Assembly (NCBI RefSeq): GCF_001424045.1
Contig: NZ_LMQB01000024.1
Span: forward strand, 372,001-436,000
Length of the DNA stretch: 64,000 nucleotides
Source: Rhizobium sp. Leaf371
GTDB taxonomy: Bacteria > Pseudomonadota > Alphaproteobacteria > Rhizobiales > Rhizobiaceae
Direction of reading: 5' to 3'
How positions within the stretch are numbered: the stretch's first letter is position 1; each line of letters starts with the position of its first letter. The position numbers were made by a program, and so were the translations under genes. Below the pieces are notes generated by a model. That model did not search any database. It had not been told where the DNA came from and saw nothing but the letters and a program-made list of their open reading frames with translations. Below are positions 9,668 to 18,363 of this stretch, piece by piece.

Positions 9668-9788
9668 CCTCATCCGCCTGCCGGCACCTTCTCCCCGCTT
9701 GGCAAGGGCGAAGGGACAAGCGGCACCCATGAGGCCCCAATCGAGGCACGTCCCTCTCCCCGCGAGCGGGGAGGGCCTCGGGTGAGGG
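9668..9788. repeat. RIME-like rhizobial intergenic mosaic repeat
   Basis: The 190-base gap between gltX and lysS is filled by a GC-rich element. It begins CCTCATCCGCCTGCCGGCAC, continues CCTTCTCCCCGC, and ends GCGGGGAGGGCCTCGGGTGAGG, so its ends are near-complementary and it contains an internal CTCCCCG/CGGGGAG stem. This is the pattern I know for repeated intergenic elements in Rhizobium and Sinorhizobium genomes. The single copy here shows no coding capacity. Confidence 0.7.
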
Positions 9789-9841
9789 GCGACGCTACCG
9801 ATCATCATTATCGCGGCCTTGCCGCCACAGGACAGGCAACC

Positions 9842-11332
9842 ATGACCGAAAAGCTCGACACCGCCCTCTCCTCCGACGTCACCGAAGTCCGCGCGCAGAA
9901 GCTGAAGCTGCTGCGCGAGCAGATCGGCGATGTCTATCCCGCGCATTTCCACCGGACCATCACCAACGGCGACCTTGCGGAGAAATACGAAGGGCTGGAG
10001 CCGGATGCCGTGACCGAGGATGTGGTCACCGTTGCCGGTCGCGTCTTCTCGTCGCGCAATTCCGGCATGTTCATGGATATCCGCGATGCCGGGGCTAAGA
10101 TCCAGATCTTCTCGCACAAGGACACGACGCCCGAGGCAGCGCGCGCGCTGCTGCCGATGGTCGATATCGGCGACATCATCGGCGTCACCGGCGTCGTGCG
10201 CCGCACCAAGCGCGGCGAGCTGACGATCAACGCCCAAGAGATCACCATGCTGACCAAGGCGCTCCTGCCCATGCCGGAGAAGTGGCACGGCCTTTCCGAT
10301 ATCGAGCTGCGCTATCGCAAGCGGCACCTCGACATTCTCACCAACGAGGATTCGAAGCTCCGCTTCCAGCAGCGCGCCCGCATCATCTCCGGCATCCGCC
10401 GCTTCATGGAGGAGGACGGCTTCATGGAGGTCGAAACCCCCATGCTGCACTCCGTCTATGGCGGGGCGACCGCCGAGCCCTTCAAGACACACCACAACAC
10501 GCTCAAGCTCGACATGTACCTGCGCATCGCGCCGGAGCTGTTCCTCAAGCGCACGCTGGTCTCGGGTCTTGCCGACAAGGTTTTCGAGGTCAACCGCAAC
10601 TTCCGCAACGAAGGCGTCTCCACCCGGCACAATCCGGAATTCACGATGATGGAGTGCTACTGGGCCTATGCCGATTACGAGGACATCATGGATCTCGTGG
10701 AGCGCCTGTTCTCCTCGCTCGCCATGGCCATCCACGGCACGACCGACGTGACCTTCGGCGACAAGACCCTCTCGTTTGCAGGCCCGTTCAAGCGCGTCCC
10801 CATGCCGGATGCGGTGAAAGAGGTGACCGGCATCGATTTCCTCGCCATCAAGACGGACGAGGACGCCCGCGCCGCCGCCAAGGCCGCCGGCTTCGAGGTC
10901 GAGAAGGACTGGACCTGGGGCGAATGCCTCGCCTTCATCTTCGAGGAAAAGGTGGAGGGAACGCTGGTGCAGCCGAGTCACGTCACGCATTTCCCGAAGG
11001 ACATTTCGCCCTTTGCCAAGGAAGTGCCGGGCGAGCCGCGTCTGGTCGAACGTTTCGAGACCTATTGCAACGCCTGGGAAGTCGGCAACGCGTTTTCAGA
11101 GCTGAACGATCCGGAAGAACAGCGTCGCCGCATGGTGGAACAGCTGGAGCAGGCCCATGCCCGCGGCGAGAAGGAAAAGCAGCTGGATGACGATTTTCTC
11201 GATGCGATCGACCAAGGCATGCCGCCCGCAGGCGGTCTCGGCATCGGCGTCGATCGTCTCGTGATGCTCCTGACCAACGCTCCGTCGATCCGCGACGTCA
11301 TCCTCTTCCCGGCCCGCCGCAAGGCAGACTGA
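9842..11332 (+). CDS. lysS: Lysine--tRNA ligase, class II
   Basis: This cytoplasmic enzyme charges tRNA-Lys. It has 496 residues. The N-terminal OB-fold anticodon domain (VTVAGRVFSSRNSGMFMDIRD, about 60-80) is followed by the class II catalytic core. Motif 2 is FRNEGVSTRHNPEFTMMECY and motif 3 is GLGIGVDRLVMLLT near the end, and both are intact. An in-frame ATG at 9782 lies inside the upstream repeat and is rejected as a start. The ATG at 9842 begins the family-like MTEKLDTALSSDVTEVRAQK. Many rhizobia use a class I LysRS, so the class II form here is worth recording. Confidence 0.96.
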   Translation: MTEKLDTALSSDVTEVRAQKLKLLREQIGDVYPAHFHRTITNGDLAEKYEGLEPDAVTEDVVTVAGRVFSSRNSGMFMDIRDAGAKIQIFSHKDTTPEAARALLPMVDIGDIIGVTGVVRRTKRGELTINAQEITMLTKALLPMPEKWHGLSDIELRYRKRHLDILTNEDSKLRFQQRARIISGIRRFMEEDGFMEVETPMLHSVYGGATAEPFKTHHNTLKLDMYLRIAPELFLKRTLVSGLADKVFEVNRNFRNEGVSTRHNPEFTMMECYWAYADYEDIMDLVERLFSSLAMAIHGTTDVTFGDKTLSFAGPFKRVPMPDAVKEVTGIDFLAIKTDEDARAAAKAAGFEVEKDWTWGECLAFIFEEKVEGTLVQPSHVTHFPKDISPFAKEVPGEPRLVERFETYCNAWEVGNAFSELNDPEEQRRRMVEQLEQAHARGEKEKQLDDDFLDAIDQGMPPAGGLGIGVDRLVMLLTNAPSIRDVILFPARRKAD

Positions 11333-11350
11333 AGACTTCACCTCGCAATC

Positions 11351-11378
11351 ACCGGCGCCATCAATGCGTGGCGCCGGT
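11351..11378. terminator. Hairpin between convergent lysS and the low-complexity gene
   Basis: A perfect 10-bp stem ACCGGCGCCA / TGGCGCCGGT closes an 8-base loop 18 bases after the lysS stop. The stop codon of the opposing gene (11361-11363) sits in the loop. No clear T-run follows on either strand, so it may be a weak bidirectional terminator. Confidence 0.45.
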
Positions 11379-12608
11379 CTCCTCGGTCGTCACCTCATGC
11401 GGCACGGCCGCTTCATGGGCAGGCTCGGGAGTCTCTGGCGCGTGTTCGGCGGCGCCTTGCGGAGATGCCTTCGTCACCTGTGACGCCTCTTCGGCAGCCG
11501 GACCATGCGCCTCCGCCTTCGCATTTTCCGTCTTCGAGCCTGCCTCGTGACCTGCCTCGGGGACCGTCACGGCCTGCTCGGCGGGTGCATGCTCGGTTGT
11601 TGCCGCAGGCGGTGCGGAGGTGTCCCCGCCCATGCCGGGGATCAGCCGCATCACGGTGGACAGCACGCCGGTCTGCGCCCCGCCCGCTTCTTCCGGCGGC
11701 GCGCCTTCGGCCTTCTGCGTCTCGCCACCCATGCCCGGGATCATCGCGGTCACGGTTGCAAACCATCCACCCTTTGCCGCAGGCTCCTCTTCCCCTTCCG
11801 GTGCGGCCTCATGGCCGGAGGCAGCGGCGGCAGCGGCTGGTTCATGCCCTTCCGAAGGCTTGGCATCGGCTTCAGCGGCTTCACCATGTCCTTCGGCAGC
11901 TTCGCCCTTCGCGTCCGCGGCCTCTCCATGGCCTTCGGCGGGCGCAGCCTTCCCTTCGGATGCGCTCTCGCCATGCCCGCTGGCAGGCTTGCCATGTGCT
12001 CCGCCCGTATCGCCCTCGACGGGGGCGGACGAATCGGCCACCAGCGTCTCGCAATCGGTGCGGTCGGTCATTTCGGTCAAAGCCGTGCGGATATCCTCGG
12101 GTGAGAGCGTCTTGCGCTCGCCATAGAACAGCCCCACGGGATTGGCCCTGCCGTCGGCGTAGCGCGCGATAAAGGGTTGGTCCATGTCCGGCAGCTTCGT
12201 CGGGTCCGGCGCAAACAGCACCTCGGCGCCAATGGCCGCGCCACGAAGATTGGCCCGTCCCTCGGGCCCCGCGCGGTCGAGCACGACGACCTGATAGAGA
12301 TCCGCCTTCTCCGCCTTTGCCAGCACGCCGGCGACGCGAAGCGCGGTGCGCACCCGCTCGATGCCGTCGACGCTATCGGTCCGGACATATTTGCGCAGCC
12401 AGCGCTGACCACCGCGATTGAGCTTGATGAAATCGGTCGTGGTGCAGGCGACGCCCGAGGGCTGGGAGGCCTTCACCTCTGCCACAGCATCCGAAAGGAG
12501 ACCGCTCTGCAGCGCGTAGGCGCCACCACCGCCCGCCACGAGGAGACAGGTGGCCGCGCCGATGAGACGCTTCTTCGACAGCCGGACTTTCAGGGAAATG
12601 CCTTTCAC
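11361..12608 (-). CDS. Membrane-anchored low-complexity protein, function unknown
   Basis: I do not recognise a characterised family. The protein has 415 residues if it starts at the GTG at 12608, which has GGAG eight bases upstream. A cytoplasmic basic start leads to one hydrophobic segment (about 15-34, LIGAATCLLVAGGGGAYAL). A compact region follows to about residue 200, with paired cysteines and DRTDC near its end. The C-terminal half is disordered, rich in Ala, Glu, Gly, Pro and His, with GHGEAA-like repeats and two copies of an IPGMGG module (MIPGMGGE and LIPGMGGD) about 30 residues apart. The anchored design suggests an envelope protein. It converges on lysS. Confidence 0.7.
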   Translation of the reverse strand: MKGISLKVRLSKKRLIGAATCLLVAGGGGAYALQSGLLSDAVAEVKASQPSGVACTTTDFIKLNRGGQRWLRKYVRTDSVDGIERVRTALRVAGVLAKAEKADLYQVVVLDRAGPEGRANLRGAAIGAEVLFAPDPTKLPDMDQPFIARYADGRANPVGLFYGERKTLSPEDIRTALTEMTDRTDCETLVADSSAPVEGDTGGAHGKPASGHGESASEGKAAPAEGHGEAADAKGEAAEGHGEAAEADAKPSEGHEPAAAAAASGHEAAPEGEEEPAAKGGWFATVTAMIPGMGGETQKAEGAPPEEAGGAQTGVLSTVMRLIPGMGGDTSAPPAATTEHAPAEQAVTVPEAGHEAGSKTENAKAEAHGPAAEEASQVTKASPQGAAEHAPETPEPAHEAAVPHEVTTEETGATH

Positions 12609-12884
12609 CTCAGCCGCTCCATACCCGATCACGCGCTCCAACGGCCTGCCAGCGGCAGACATCCTGCCCGGACCGTAAACGAACGGGGTTGAGGAAGCTT
12701 TAATCCGAACCGGTCGCGTGCCCGGCGACGCGATGCGAAAAACCGCGCCGCCGCGTCTTTGCCCTTGATTGCCGATGGCCGGATGGCGCATGACCTTGGG
12801 CAGCGACGGGGACGTCTGCCGCACACCGGCAACGCGGCCCCTCCGGGTTTTCGAACGGAATCCAAGAGCATCGGACAGGACGGC

Positions 12885-14135
12885 ATGGCACGGATCGGGA
12901 TAGTGGGCGGCGGCATCATCGGTTGCGCAACGGCGATCCATCTGATCGCGCGGGGCCATGACGTCACGGTCTTCGAACAGGATGCGGCCGGCCTTCCCGC
13001 CTCCGTCGGCAATGCCGGCATCATGGCAATTCCGGAAATCGACCCGATCGCCCGACCGGACATGCTGATGTCCGCACCGCGCTGGCTTGCCGATCCGCTC
13101 GGTCCGCTGACACTGCGCTGGAGCGACCTCCCTGCCCTCACCCCCTGGCTGCTCGCCTTCCTGCGCTCGGCCCGCCCGGCACAGGCCGTCCGCACCCGCA
13201 CCGCCCTGCTCGGCCTGATGCGCACGGTGCTCGACGATCACAGGCACCTTGCCGAGATGGCCTGCCTCGTGGACCCCGTGCAGCACACCGGCGCCATGAC
13301 GATCTTCGATGCGCAGACATCGCTCGACGCGGCCTTCCGCCATGAAAGCGAAACGGCAAAACTCCTCGGCTTTGCCGTCGAGCGCCTGAGCCCGGCCGAG
13401 GTGCGCACGCGCATTCCCGCCCTCGAAGGTTCGCTGGCGGGCGGCATCTTTTCCGCCGGCTACCACACCTTCCGCCATCCCGAGACCTTTTTGCGCGCGC
13501 TCCAGGCGCAGCTGCGCGATCGGGCGACCTTCACCGAGGCGGGCGTCGCCGCTGTGCGACCGGGCGCGGACGGCATCACCCTCACCACGTCTTCGGGCGT
13601 GCGCCATACCTTCGACAAGGCCGTGATCGCCGCCGGTGTCTGGTCGCGCGACCTCGTGCGCGGCCTCGGGCTGCGCGTCTCGCTGGAAACCGAGCGCGGC
13701 TACAACACGACCTTCGCCGATCCCAAGGTGACGCTGCCCATGCCGATCTTCTTCTCCGAGCACGGCTTCTGCGCCACGCCCTTCGACAATGCGCTGCGGG
13801 TCGGCGGGGCGGTGGAACTGGCACGGCCGGATGCGCCGGCAAATTTCGCCCGCGCCAAGGCGATGCGCACGAAGATGCGCCGCTACGTGCCGGCTCTGCC
13901 CGAAACAGGCGGCACGGAGTGGATGGGCCGACGTCCCTCGACACCCGACAGCCTGCCGGTGATCGGCCTCAGCCCGGACGATCCGCGTATCGCGCTGGCC
14001 TTCGGCCACGGTCATCTCGGCCTGACGCTTTCGGCCACCACCGGCCGGCTCGTCGCGAATCTCTTCGACCAGGGCGAGCAGCCGGCGCTCGCGCCATTCA
14101 GCATCCGCCGCTTCCAGCGCGGCCAGAAGACCTGA
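12885..14135 (+). CDS. FAD-dependent amine oxidoreductase (DadA/DAO-like)
   Basis: This 416-residue flavoprotein starts with an intact dinucleotide-binding motif (IGIVGGGIIGCATAIHL, residues 3-19) and ends with the DAO-family C-terminal FAD segment (GHGHLGLTLSATTGRLVANL). Family members oxidise amines such as D-amino acids, passing electrons to oxygen or the respiratory chain. The substrate cannot be told from sequence. The ATG at 12885 follows an AGGA site and places the Rossmann motif at the N-terminus, as usual. The nucleoside hydrolase gene follows after 9 bases, so the two are probably co-transcribed, an unusual pairing. Confidence 0.88.
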   Translation: MARIGIVGGGIIGCATAIHLIARGHDVTVFEQDAAGLPASVGNAGIMAIPEIDPIARPDMLMSAPRWLADPLGPLTLRWSDLPALTPWLLAFLRSARPAQAVRTRTALLGLMRTVLDDHRHLAEMACLVDPVQHTGAMTIFDAQTSLDAAFRHESETAKLLGFAVERLSPAEVRTRIPALEGSLAGGIFSAGYHTFRHPETFLRALQAQLRDRATFTEAGVAAVRPGADGITLTTSSGVRHTFDKAVIAAGVWSRDLVRGLGLRVSLETERGYNTTFADPKVTLPMPIFFSEHGFCATPFDNALRVGGAVELARPDAPANFARAKAMRTKMRRYVPALPETGGTEWMGRRPSTPDSLPVIGLSPDDPRIALAFGHGHLGLTLSATTGRLVANLFDQGEQPALAPFSIRRFQRGQKT

Positions 14136-14144
14136 GGAAGAATC

Positions 14145-15095
14145 ATGCACAAAGTCATTTTCGATACCGATCCCGGCGTGGACGACGCCATGGCGCTGCT
14201 CTTCCTGCACCAGCACCCCGACATCGACCTTCTCGGCATCACCACCATCTTCGGCAATGCCTCGATCGAGACGACGACCCGCAACGCCCTGTTCCTGAAA
14301 AGCGCATGGGACATTCCGGCACCGGTCGCCAAGGGCGTGGCGGAGACGATCGAGCCCGCCCGCGCCCATGTCGGCTGGCCGGTGATGATCCACGGCCATG
14401 ACGGGCTCGGCAATATCGGTGTGCCCGACACAGTGGACGGCGAGCCCGATGCGCGTCCCGCGCATCGCTTCATCATCGACACGGTGCGCGCCCATCCCGG
14501 CGAGGTCACGCTGGTCGCCGTCGGACGCATGACCAATCTTGCCCGGGCGCTGGCCGAGGACCCCGAGATCGTCTCTCTGGTCAAGGCCGTGGTCATCATG
14601 GGCGGTGCCTTCGATGTCGCCGGCAACATCACGCCGGCCGCCGAGGCCAATATCCATGGCGACCCGGAAGCCGCCGACATCGTGATGGGTGCGGCCTGGC
14701 CCGTGACCGTCATCGGCCTCGACGTGACGATGAAGACGATCATGACCCGTCCGGCCCTGGCCGAAATCGCCGCCGCCTCGGGACCGCGCGCAAAGCTGCT
14801 CGCCGAAATCTCCGATTTCTACATCGATTTCTACGCCCATATCGTCGAGGACGGCATGGTGGTGCACGACAGCTGCGCCTGCGTCTATGTCGTCGCGCCC
14901 GAGCTCTTCACCACGCGAACCGGTGCGATTCGCGTCGTCTGCGGCGGCATTGCCGATGGCCAGACCATCCAGAAAGCCGATGGCCGCTCTTTCCCGCCAA
15001 GCCCCTGGGACGGCCTGCCGAGCCAGACCGTCTGCACGGATATCGATGCCGACGCCGTCATGGCGCTGATCACGGAAACGCTGTCGCGCGCCTGA
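14145..15095 (+). CDS. Inosine-uridine-type nucleoside hydrolase
   Basis: This 316-residue enzyme of the IUNH family hydrolyses the N-glycosidic bond of ribonucleosides, releasing base and ribose for salvage. The calcium-binding aspartate cluster DTDPGVDDA is at residues 7-15 (D9, D13, D14). NIHGDPEAA and the late TDIDAD segment also match the family. No signal peptide is present, so it acts in the cytoplasm. It lies 9 bases after the FAD oxidoreductase, with a GAGGAAG site. Substrate preference (purine, pyrimidine or broad) cannot be assigned. Confidence 0.93.
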   Translation: MHKVIFDTDPGVDDAMALLFLHQHPDIDLLGITTIFGNASIETTTRNALFLKSAWDIPAPVAKGVAETIEPARAHVGWPVMIHGHDGLGNIGVPDTVDGEPDARPAHRFIIDTVRAHPGEVTLVAVGRMTNLARALAEDPEIVSLVKAVVIMGGAFDVAGNITPAAEANIHGDPEAADIVMGAAWPVTVIGLDVTMKTIMTRPALAEIAAASGPRAKLLAEISDFYIDFYAHIVEDGMVVHDSCACVYVVAPELFTTRTGAIRVVCGGIADGQTIQKADGRSFPPSPWDGLPSQTVCTDIDADAVMALITETLSRA

Positions 15096-15163
15096 CGCGC
15101 CGACAGCAAAGAATCCCGGCCGTCTCTCTGGCGGCCGGCTTCGGTCCGGCTATCTAGAGAAAG

Positions 15164-16174
15164 ATGAAACCGGAAACGCTGCTCTATCCCACGCCCAAGG
15201 GCCTGTTTTGCGAAGCGGGCGGCTTTTACATCGATCCGGTACATCCGGTCGACAAGGCGCTGATCACCCATGGCCATGCAGACCACGCCCGCTCCGGCCA
15301 TGGCGAGGTGCTGGCGACGCGGGAGACGCTGGAAATCATGGCGATCCGCTACGGCGCCGATTTCTGCCGCCAGTCGCAGGAGGCAGCACTCGGCGAGACG
15401 ATGACGATCGGCGATGTGACCGTCAGCTTCCATCCGGCCGGCCATGTTCTCGGCTCCGCGCAGATCGCGGTCAGCCGCGGCGGAACGAAGATCGTCGTCT
15501 CCGGCGACTATAAACGCCGCCGCGACCCGACATGCCTCCCTTTCGAGCCGGTCCCCTGCGACGTCTTCATCACGGAGGCGACCTTCGGCCTGCCCGTCTT
15601 CCATCATCCGCCGGATGCGGATGAGGTCGGCAAACTGCTCACCTCCCTGCGCCAGTTTCCCGAGCGCGCCCATCTGGTCGGCGCCTATGCGCTCGGCAAG
15701 GCCCAGCGCGTGATCATGCTGCTGCGCGAAGCCGGCTATCACGAGCCGATCTATATTCATGGCGCGCTCGTCAAGCTCTGCGACTATTATCTCTCCAAGG
15801 GCATTCCGCTCGGCGAACTCCGCCCGGCGACCGTGACCGCGAAGGAGAAGCCGGCCTTTGCGGGCGCCGTCGTCATCGGCCCGCCCTCGGCCTTTGCCGA
15901 CAAATGGGCCCGCCGTTTCCCAGACCCGATTCCGATCTTCGCCTCCGGCTGGATGCTCGTGCGCCAGCGGGCCAAGCAGCGCGGCGTCGAACTGCCGATC
16001 ATCATCTCGGACCATTGCGATTGGGCGGAACTGACCGACACCATTCGCGAAATCCGCCCGGGACAGGTGTGGGTGACCCATGGGCGCGAGGAAGCGCTCG
16101 TCCGCTGGTGCGAGCTGGAAGGCATCAAGGCCCGACCGCTGCATCTGGTGGGCTACGACGACGAGGGCGAATGA
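15164..16174 (+). CDS. Ligase-associated metallo-beta-lactamase-fold DNA exonuclease
   Basis: This 336-residue protein belongs to the MBL-fold group encoded beside ATP-dependent DNA ligases (ExoMBL-like). The metal motif THGHADHARSG gives H36, H38, D40 and H41, and FHPAGHVLGSAQI and VVSGDYKRRRDP supply further ligand and family segments. SDHCDWAEL near the C-terminus matches the beta-CASP-like end of these nucleases. It overlaps the ligase gene by an ATGA junction, so the two are translationally coupled and likely act together in DNA end repair. Confidence 0.9.
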   Translation: MKPETLLYPTPKGLFCEAGGFYIDPVHPVDKALITHGHADHARSGHGEVLATRETLEIMAIRYGADFCRQSQEAALGETMTIGDVTVSFHPAGHVLGSAQIAVSRGGTKIVVSGDYKRRRDPTCLPFEPVPCDVFITEATFGLPVFHHPPDADEVGKLLTSLRQFPERAHLVGAYALGKAQRVIMLLREAGYHEPIYIHGALVKLCDYYLSKGIPLGELRPATVTAKEKPAFAGAVVIGPPSAFADKWARRFPDPIPIFASGWMLVRQRAKQRGVELPIIISDHCDWAELTDTIREIRPGQVWVTHGREEALVRWCELEGIKARPLHLVGYDDEGE

Positions 16175-17811
16175 TGCGGGATTTTGCCGAACTCTTGGAC
16201 CGCCTCGTTCTCACCCCCTCGCGCAACGCGAAGATCCGGCTGCTGACCGACTATTTCCGCACGGCGCCCGATCCCGATCGCGGTTATGCGCTGGCGGCCC
16301 TGGCAGGCACGCTGACGCTCTCGACGGTGAAGCCGAACGTGCTGCGCCAGCTGATGCTGGAGCGGATGGACCCGATCCTCTTCCAGTATTCCTACGATTA
16401 CGTGGGAGACCTCGCCGAGACCATCTCGCTCGTCTGGGAAGGCACCGAGCCGGATGAGGCCGAGGTCGGCGATCTCTCGCTCGGATCGATCGTCGAGAAG
16501 CTGCAGTCGGTCGGTCGCGCGGATGTCCGCAGCCTCGTGCGCAGCCTGCTCGACCGGCTCGACGGCTCCAGCCGCTTCGCCTTCCTCAAGCTCATCACCG
16601 GCTCCATGCGCATCGGCGTCTCGTCGCGGCTCGTCAAGCAGGCGCTGGGCGAGATGGGCACGGTCGATGTCACCGAGATCGAAACCCTTTGGCACGGCCT
16701 GCTGCCGCCCTATGTCGAGCTTTTCGCCTGGCTCGACGGCCATTCCGGTCGTCCCGAACTGACCATGCCGGCCGTCTTCCACTCCGTCATGCTGGCAACG
16801 CCGGTGGGCGACAAGGACCTCGACAATCTCGACCCCGCCGATTTCGTGGCGGAATGGAAATGGGACGGCATCCGCGTCCAGCTCGCCAACCTCTCGGGCA
16901 CGCGCCGGCTCTATTCCCGCAGCGGCGACGATATCTCCGGCGCCTTTCCCGACATTCTCGAAGCCGTGGATTTCGAGGGCGTCATCGATGGCGAGCTGCT
17001 GGTCGGCGGCACGCTGCGCTCCAATCAGGCGACGCGCAGCTTTTCCGACCTGCAGCAGCGCCTGAACCGCAAGACGGTCACGCGCAAGACCATCGAGGAA
17101 TACCCGGCCTTCCTGCGCGGCTACGATCTCCTGTTCGACGGCCCCCGCGACATGCGCCCGGAACCCTTCGACGTCAGGCGCGAAGCGCTGGCAAGGCTGA
17201 TCGCCACCACCCCGCCGCTCCATTTCGACCTGTCCCCGCTCGTTCCCTTCTCGTCCTGGGAGGAACTCGACCAACTAAGGACAGCGCCGCCCGATCCCGT
17301 CATCGAGGGGATCATGCTGAAACGGCGCGATTCGCCCTACACCCCGGGGCGGATGAAGGGTCCGTGGTTCAAGTGGAAGCGCGAGCCCTACAATATCGAT
17401 GCCGTGCTGATGTATGCCCAGCGCGGTCACGGCAAACGATCGAGCTATTATTCCGACTTCACCTTCGGCGTCTGGACCCCAGGCGACAAGGGCGACTTCC
17501 TCGTGCCCGTGGGGAAGGCCTATTTCGGTTTCACCGATGCCGAACTCGAAGTGCTCGATCGCTATGTCCGCAACAATACCATCGAGCGGTTCGGCCCGGT
17601 GCGCTCGGTTCGGGCCGAACCCGACCAGGGGTTCGTGGTCGAAGTGGCCTTCGAAGGCATCGCCTTCTCCTCCCGCCACAAATCGGGCGTCGCCATGCGG
17701 TTTCCCCGCATCTCGCGACTGCGCACCGACAAGCTGCCGCGGGATGCCGACCGGCTGGAGACGCTAGTCTCGATGATCGACGCGGGCGCGCCGGTGAGCG
17801 ACGAGATGTGA
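16171..17811 (+). CDS. ATP-dependent DNA ligase (LigC/bacterial archaeal-type)
   Basis: This enzyme seals DNA nicks or ends using ATP. It has 546 residues, starting at either of two adjacent ATG codons (16171 or 16174). The N-terminal DNA-binding helical domain (about 1-190) precedes the adenylation domain with the nucleotidyl lysine K230 in EWKWDGIRVQ. Downstream are ligase motifs DGELLVGG and EGIMLKRRDSPYTPGRMKG, then the OB-fold ending near FSSRHKSGVAMRFPRISR. It pairs with the MBL exonuclease just upstream. The helicase (Lhr) and MPE phosphoesterase that accompany this pair in many bacteria are not in the window. Confidence 0.94.
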   Translation: MMRDFAELLDRLVLTPSRNAKIRLLTDYFRTAPDPDRGYALAALAGTLTLSTVKPNVLRQLMLERMDPILFQYSYDYVGDLAETISLVWEGTEPDEAEVGDLSLGSIVEKLQSVGRADVRSLVRSLLDRLDGSSRFAFLKLITGSMRIGVSSRLVKQALGEMGTVDVTEIETLWHGLLPPYVELFAWLDGHSGRPELTMPAVFHSVMLATPVGDKDLDNLDPADFVAEWKWDGIRVQLANLSGTRRLYSRSGDDISGAFPDILEAVDFEGVIDGELLVGGTLRSNQATRSFSDLQQRLNRKTVTRKTIEEYPAFLRGYDLLFDGPRDMRPEPFDVRREALARLIATTPPLHFDLSPLVPFSSWEELDQLRTAPPDPVIEGIMLKRRDSPYTPGRMKGPWFKWKREPYNIDAVLMYAQRGHGKRSSYYSDFTFGVWTPGDKGDFLVPVGKAYFGFTDAELEVLDRYVRNNTIERFGPVRSVRAEPDQGFVVEVAFEGIAFSSRHKSGVAMRFPRISRLRTDKLPRDADRLETLVSMIDAGAPVSDEM

Positions 17812-18363
17812 AGCGGCAATGCAACCGCCGTTTTCGTGCAGATCCTGACGCGAAATTGTTCCCCTCGTGCAGAATATTTGCCGCCTCCTTCCCTTTCAGC
17901 GGGAGATCGACCCTGGTTTGCCCGGAACGATATCCCTGGTGCGTCAGCTTGCACCGGCGATCTCACCCTGCCGGACAGCGCCCCATAAGCCGTCTCGAAA
18001 GACAACGGAAATCGAGCAGGACGCGATACTTACGGGCGATACCCGCTTGAAATGGTCGGAACGACCATCATCAAAACGGTTAGTGCGTGAATACGGAAAA
18101 CGATTGGGCGATCTCTGTCGCAGATTGGGACGAGTCCAAAATCATTGGACAAATCAGTATCTTAGATAGAGCGCATTAAAAGCGCGCCGCTCGTGCTACC
18201 TTGCGCGAAGCTGGAGAAGCGTGGCATGCGGGGAACACTTTCACACAATAATGCGGAAGGCCCTCAGCTTTGGGATTGTTTCCTCGCTTAGAGTGATGAA
18301 CATGCTAAAGACCACGTGTGAATCATTCGTTACCGGCGCATAACCTGCCGGATGGGGACCCTT
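17812..18363. other. 552-base intergenic region before the NodT gene
   Basis: No convincing gene was found. A 100-codon plus-strand reading frame (17867-18169) has no ribosome site and no family resemblance. The right half is more AT-rich than the surroundings and holds a 17-bp inverted repeat at 18134-18150. It is probably the promoter region of the efflux lipoprotein gene. Confidence 0.6.
18134..18150. promoter_or_regulatory. Inverted repeat, candidate operator of the NodT gene
   Basis: Perfect 6-bp arms GTCCAA and TTGGAC flank AATCA, about 215 bases before the NodT start, in AT-rich sequence. The geometry fits a dimeric repressor site. No regulator gene is adjacent. Confidence 0.35.

Noticed and set aside
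12609-14867. Long minus-strand extension of the low-complexity gene (to 1168 codons)
   Set aside because: The extension is antisense to the FAD oxidoreductase and nucleoside hydrolase. Only the part after the GTG at 12608 has a ribosome site, an anchor and its own strand.
17867-18169. 100-codon plus-strand frame in the gap before the NodT gene
   Set aside because: It has no ribosome site, no family resemblance and lies in the AT-shifted regulatory region.
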